DNA from: Microvirga zambiensis WSM3693
GTDB taxonomy: Bacteria; Pseudomonadota; Alphaproteobacteria; Rhizobiales; Beijerinckiaceae
Direction of reading: 5' to 3'
DNA: 64,000 bases
Assembly (NCBI RefSeq): GCF_016735695.1
Contig: NZ_JAERQD010000023.1
Location: forward strand, 1 to 64,000
The translations under genes were made by a program, and so were the position numbers. Positions 62,163-64,000 of the stretch are shown piece by piece. Below the pieces are notes generated by a model. The model saw only the letters and a program-made list of their open reading frames with translations. It was not told the DNA's origin and ran no database searches. Position 1 is the stretch's first letter; each line of letters starts with the position of its first letter.

Positions 62163-64000
62163 GTGGCTACACCTAAGACCATCACCATCGACGCATCGAA
62201 TGCCGCAGGCGGCGTCGATCTCGACACTTACTTCGCGACGTATTTCCAGGGGTTGAAGATAGGGTCATCAAGTTACTACGGTGGTGTCGAAGATCCCGCT
62301 CCCTACGGGTATCAAAACGGAACACAAGTCGGTTTCCGTTACACAGACCCGGCCAATGCCGCGACGAACAAGCAGGTTCTTATCGAGGGCGAGAATCTGG
62401 CTTATGACTTTGCTCACTATGGTTCCGACAAAGGGCACGGGATCTCGGGCACGATAGAGTCGATCACGTTCGGCACACGCGAAGCGCACGTGCCTGCCGG
62501 ACCGACAGAGCTGACCGGCGTCATCGCCGATCTGACGATTTCCGGATGGGACATCAGCTCCGATCCAGGTGCCGGCAACACTTCGGCAAATCCCGTCTAC
62601 AACCTCTACAATGCTGTGCGTAGGGCTGGGACGGACGCGACGCATATCACCACCATCAACGCGGTCCTCGACACCTACGCCCAGAACATCCTCGGATCGG
62701 ACTTCGCCGATACCTTCGTCGCTACCGTGAATGACGACACCATTTTTGGCGGTGGCGGCAACGACGTGATCGATGGCGGCGACGGCAACGATTTCGCCGT
62801 TTTCTCCGGCCGCCGCTCGGATTACACCGTCGTCGAGAACGGTGATGGCAGTTTCACGATTACCGACAAGCGCACGGAGGATTCAGATGGTGCCGATACG
62901 GTCAGCCACGTCGAGAACTTCCAGTTCTCGGACACGGCGATCACCTCCGGCAATCTCACGGCCCAGCAGGGTGCCATCACCATCGATGCCAGCGGCGCCG
63001 ACGGCATGGATTTCGAGGCGTTCATCCGTGGAGGATTCGTTGCCGGTGCGCCGGCTGGAACGAGGTTCGCATTCGATAATTCAAGCGCGTTCGCGGGCGA
63101 GGAAATGCTCCTAAGCCTCGGCACGAGCGCGGCCTCGAAATATGTTCTCGCTCATGGCGACCTCGCATACAGCTTTATGCCTCACCACGTTGTCGGGGGA
63201 ACGATCAACACCATCGAATATGGTGTGCGAGGGGCCGGTGCCTTCGACAGCAATGGATACTTTGTCGGTGGCAGCGCTCAGCTGAAAATTACCGGTCTCG
63301 ACTTATTCAACACCAAGGTGACGGGCGCCACGACCCCTGAGGAAGTTGCTGAGATCAAAGCGAACGGCCCGGTGCACAACTTCGCCGACTTCAGCAACGC
63401 GGCAGCGCTTGGCCTGTATGCCGACGCTCTCGACAAGTACGCCCAGAAGTTCATCGGGTCAGCAAAGACGGACTTTTACGCCGGAACGATCTTCGCCGAT
63501 ACGATCAGTGGCGGCGGCGGTGACGATGTGTTCGGTGCCACCAAAGGCAACGATGCCATCGATGGGGGCGACGACTACGATCAGGTCGTCTTCAGTGGCG
63601 CAAGGGCCGACTACACCGTAACTCGGCTGTTGGACGGCAGCTACACCGTTGCTCTGAATGACGGCAGCGGAACCACGACTCTCAAGAATGTCGAGGCTGC
63701 AACGTTCTCGGATGTAACTCTCGATACGGTCCGCAACGTCGAACTCCCAGGAACTCCCCCAAAGAACATCGCTCTTTCCAAGGATTCTGCTCTGGAGAGC
63801 GCTCAGGTCGGCGAGACCATCGCCAATTTCTCGGCGACCGACGTTGAAGGCAAGGCTCTCGCATTCAGCCTCGTGAGCGATGCCGGTGGGCTCTTCGAGG
63901 TCGTTGGCACGGCGCTGAAGGTCAAGAGCAAGCTCGATTACGAGACGGAGAAATCCCATAAGATCAGAGTGAAGGTCAGCGACGCCGACGGGCACATCGT
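62163..64000 (+). CDS. RTX protein with two HasA hemophore-like domains (cut by the window end)
   Basis: The start is GTG 62163 with GGGGAG upstream; 612 codons are visible and the 3' end is missing. Domain 1 (about 5-190) has ENLAYDFAHYGSDKGHG (Tyr81, His85, His92), then ISGTIESITFGTR, matching the HasA haem-binding loop (NLTY...H) and the following strand. A short RTX pair follows (about 190-212). Domain 2 (about 270-435) repeats the pattern with HGDLAYSFMPHH (Tyr336). A second RTX stretch (about 445-470) leads to a cadherin-like domain (about 530 on). There is no N-terminal signal, so type I secretion is expected. Confidence 0.82.
   Translation, partial: MATPKTITIDASNAAGGVDLDTYFATYFQGLKIGSSSYYGGVEDPAPYGYQNGTQVGFRYTDPANAATNKQVLIEGENLAYDFAHYGSDKGHGISGTIESITFGTREAHVPAGPTELTGVIADLTISGWDISSDPGAGNTSANPVYNLYNAVRRAGTDATHITTINAVLDTYAQNILGSDFADTFVATVNDDTIFGGGGNDVIDGGDGNDFAVFSGRRSDYTVVENGDGSFTITDKRTEDSDGADTVSHVENFQFSDTAITSGNLTAQQGAITIDASGADGMDFEAFIRGGFVAGAPAGTRFAFDNSSAFAGEEMLLSLGTSAASKYVLAHGDLAYSFMPHHVVGGTINTIEYGVRGAGAFDSNGYFVGGSAQLKITGLDLFNTKVTGATTPEEVAEIKANGPVHNFADFSNAAALGLYADALDKYAQKFIGSAKTDFYAGTIFADTISGGGGDDVFGATKGNDAIDGGDDYDQVVFSGARADYTVTRLLDGSYTVALNDGSGTTTLKNVEAATFSDVTLDTVRNVELPGTPPKNIALSKDSALESAQVGETIANFSATDVEGKALAFSLVSDAGGLFEVVGTALKVKSKLDYETEKSHKIRVKVSDADGHI

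Overview
The window is high-GC DNA, most likely from a chromosome of an alphaproteobacterium of the order Hyphomicrobiales (Microvirga, Bosea or Methylobacterium-like). The reasons are the purA / rpoH / rluD housekeeping block, a Porin_2-type porin, many tripartite tricarboxylate transporter (TTT) genes, YibI/YibH-like and DUF3141 proteins, and dispersed 'GTCATCCCGG' repeats. The genus is an inference. I see no CRISPR array, insertion sequence, integrase or phage gene.

Layout. 1-5.4 kb: a repeat-rich spacer, purA behind an intrinsic-terminator-like hairpin, a membrane protein gene, rpoH, rluD and tRNA-Glu(CTC). 5.7-22.3 kb: a catabolic region with two TctABC transporters in opposite orientation, two leaderless periplasmic-binding-fold proteins like 4,5-dihydroxyphthalate decarboxylase, an amidohydrolase, a LysR regulator with two tandem DNA-binding domains, a LigJ-type 4-oxalomesaconate hydratase, an HpcH/HpaI aldolase, a ThDP enzyme and an altered M24 peptidase-like protein. 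Together they suggest use of an aromatic acid through protocatechuate 4,5-cleavage. 22.4-29.7 kb: a LysR regulator divergent from a second operon (hydrolase, flavin monooxygenase, ThDP enzyme, flavin reductase, SDR, Asp/Glu racemase-like protein) for an unidentified substrate.

29.7-56.5 kb: an energy, fermentation and envelope region. It holds ppk2, two AraC-type regulators, pta-ackA followed by a DUF3141/TerB-like protein, fabI, a YibI/YibH-like pair and a phasin, then Gly/Tyr-rich exported proteins, a porin, and a minus-strand operon sdaA-pflB-pflA-aspT. Seven copies of one roughly 30-bp element (TGTCAAG, 4 nt, TGTCCC, 4 nt, then RRTCAAGCA-like) lie upstream of these genes, always in the same orientation relative to the downstream gene. 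The TCAAG cores are 21 bp apart, as in AraC-family sites. I infer one local regulon linking serine to pyruvate to acetyl-CoA to acetate fermentation with polyphosphate and envelope genes. The serine ammonia-lyase carries a twin-arginine signal, which is unexpected.

56.6-60.8 kb: a hydroxyproline catabolic operon (DapA-family deaminase, 4-hydroxyproline 2-epimerase, FAD dehydrogenase) divergent from a GntR/FCD repressor, with a palindrome over the promoter. 60.8-64 kb: hmuS (haem handling) divergent from a large gene, cut by the window end, that encodes two HasA-hemophore-like domains joined to RTX repeats and a cadherin-like domain.
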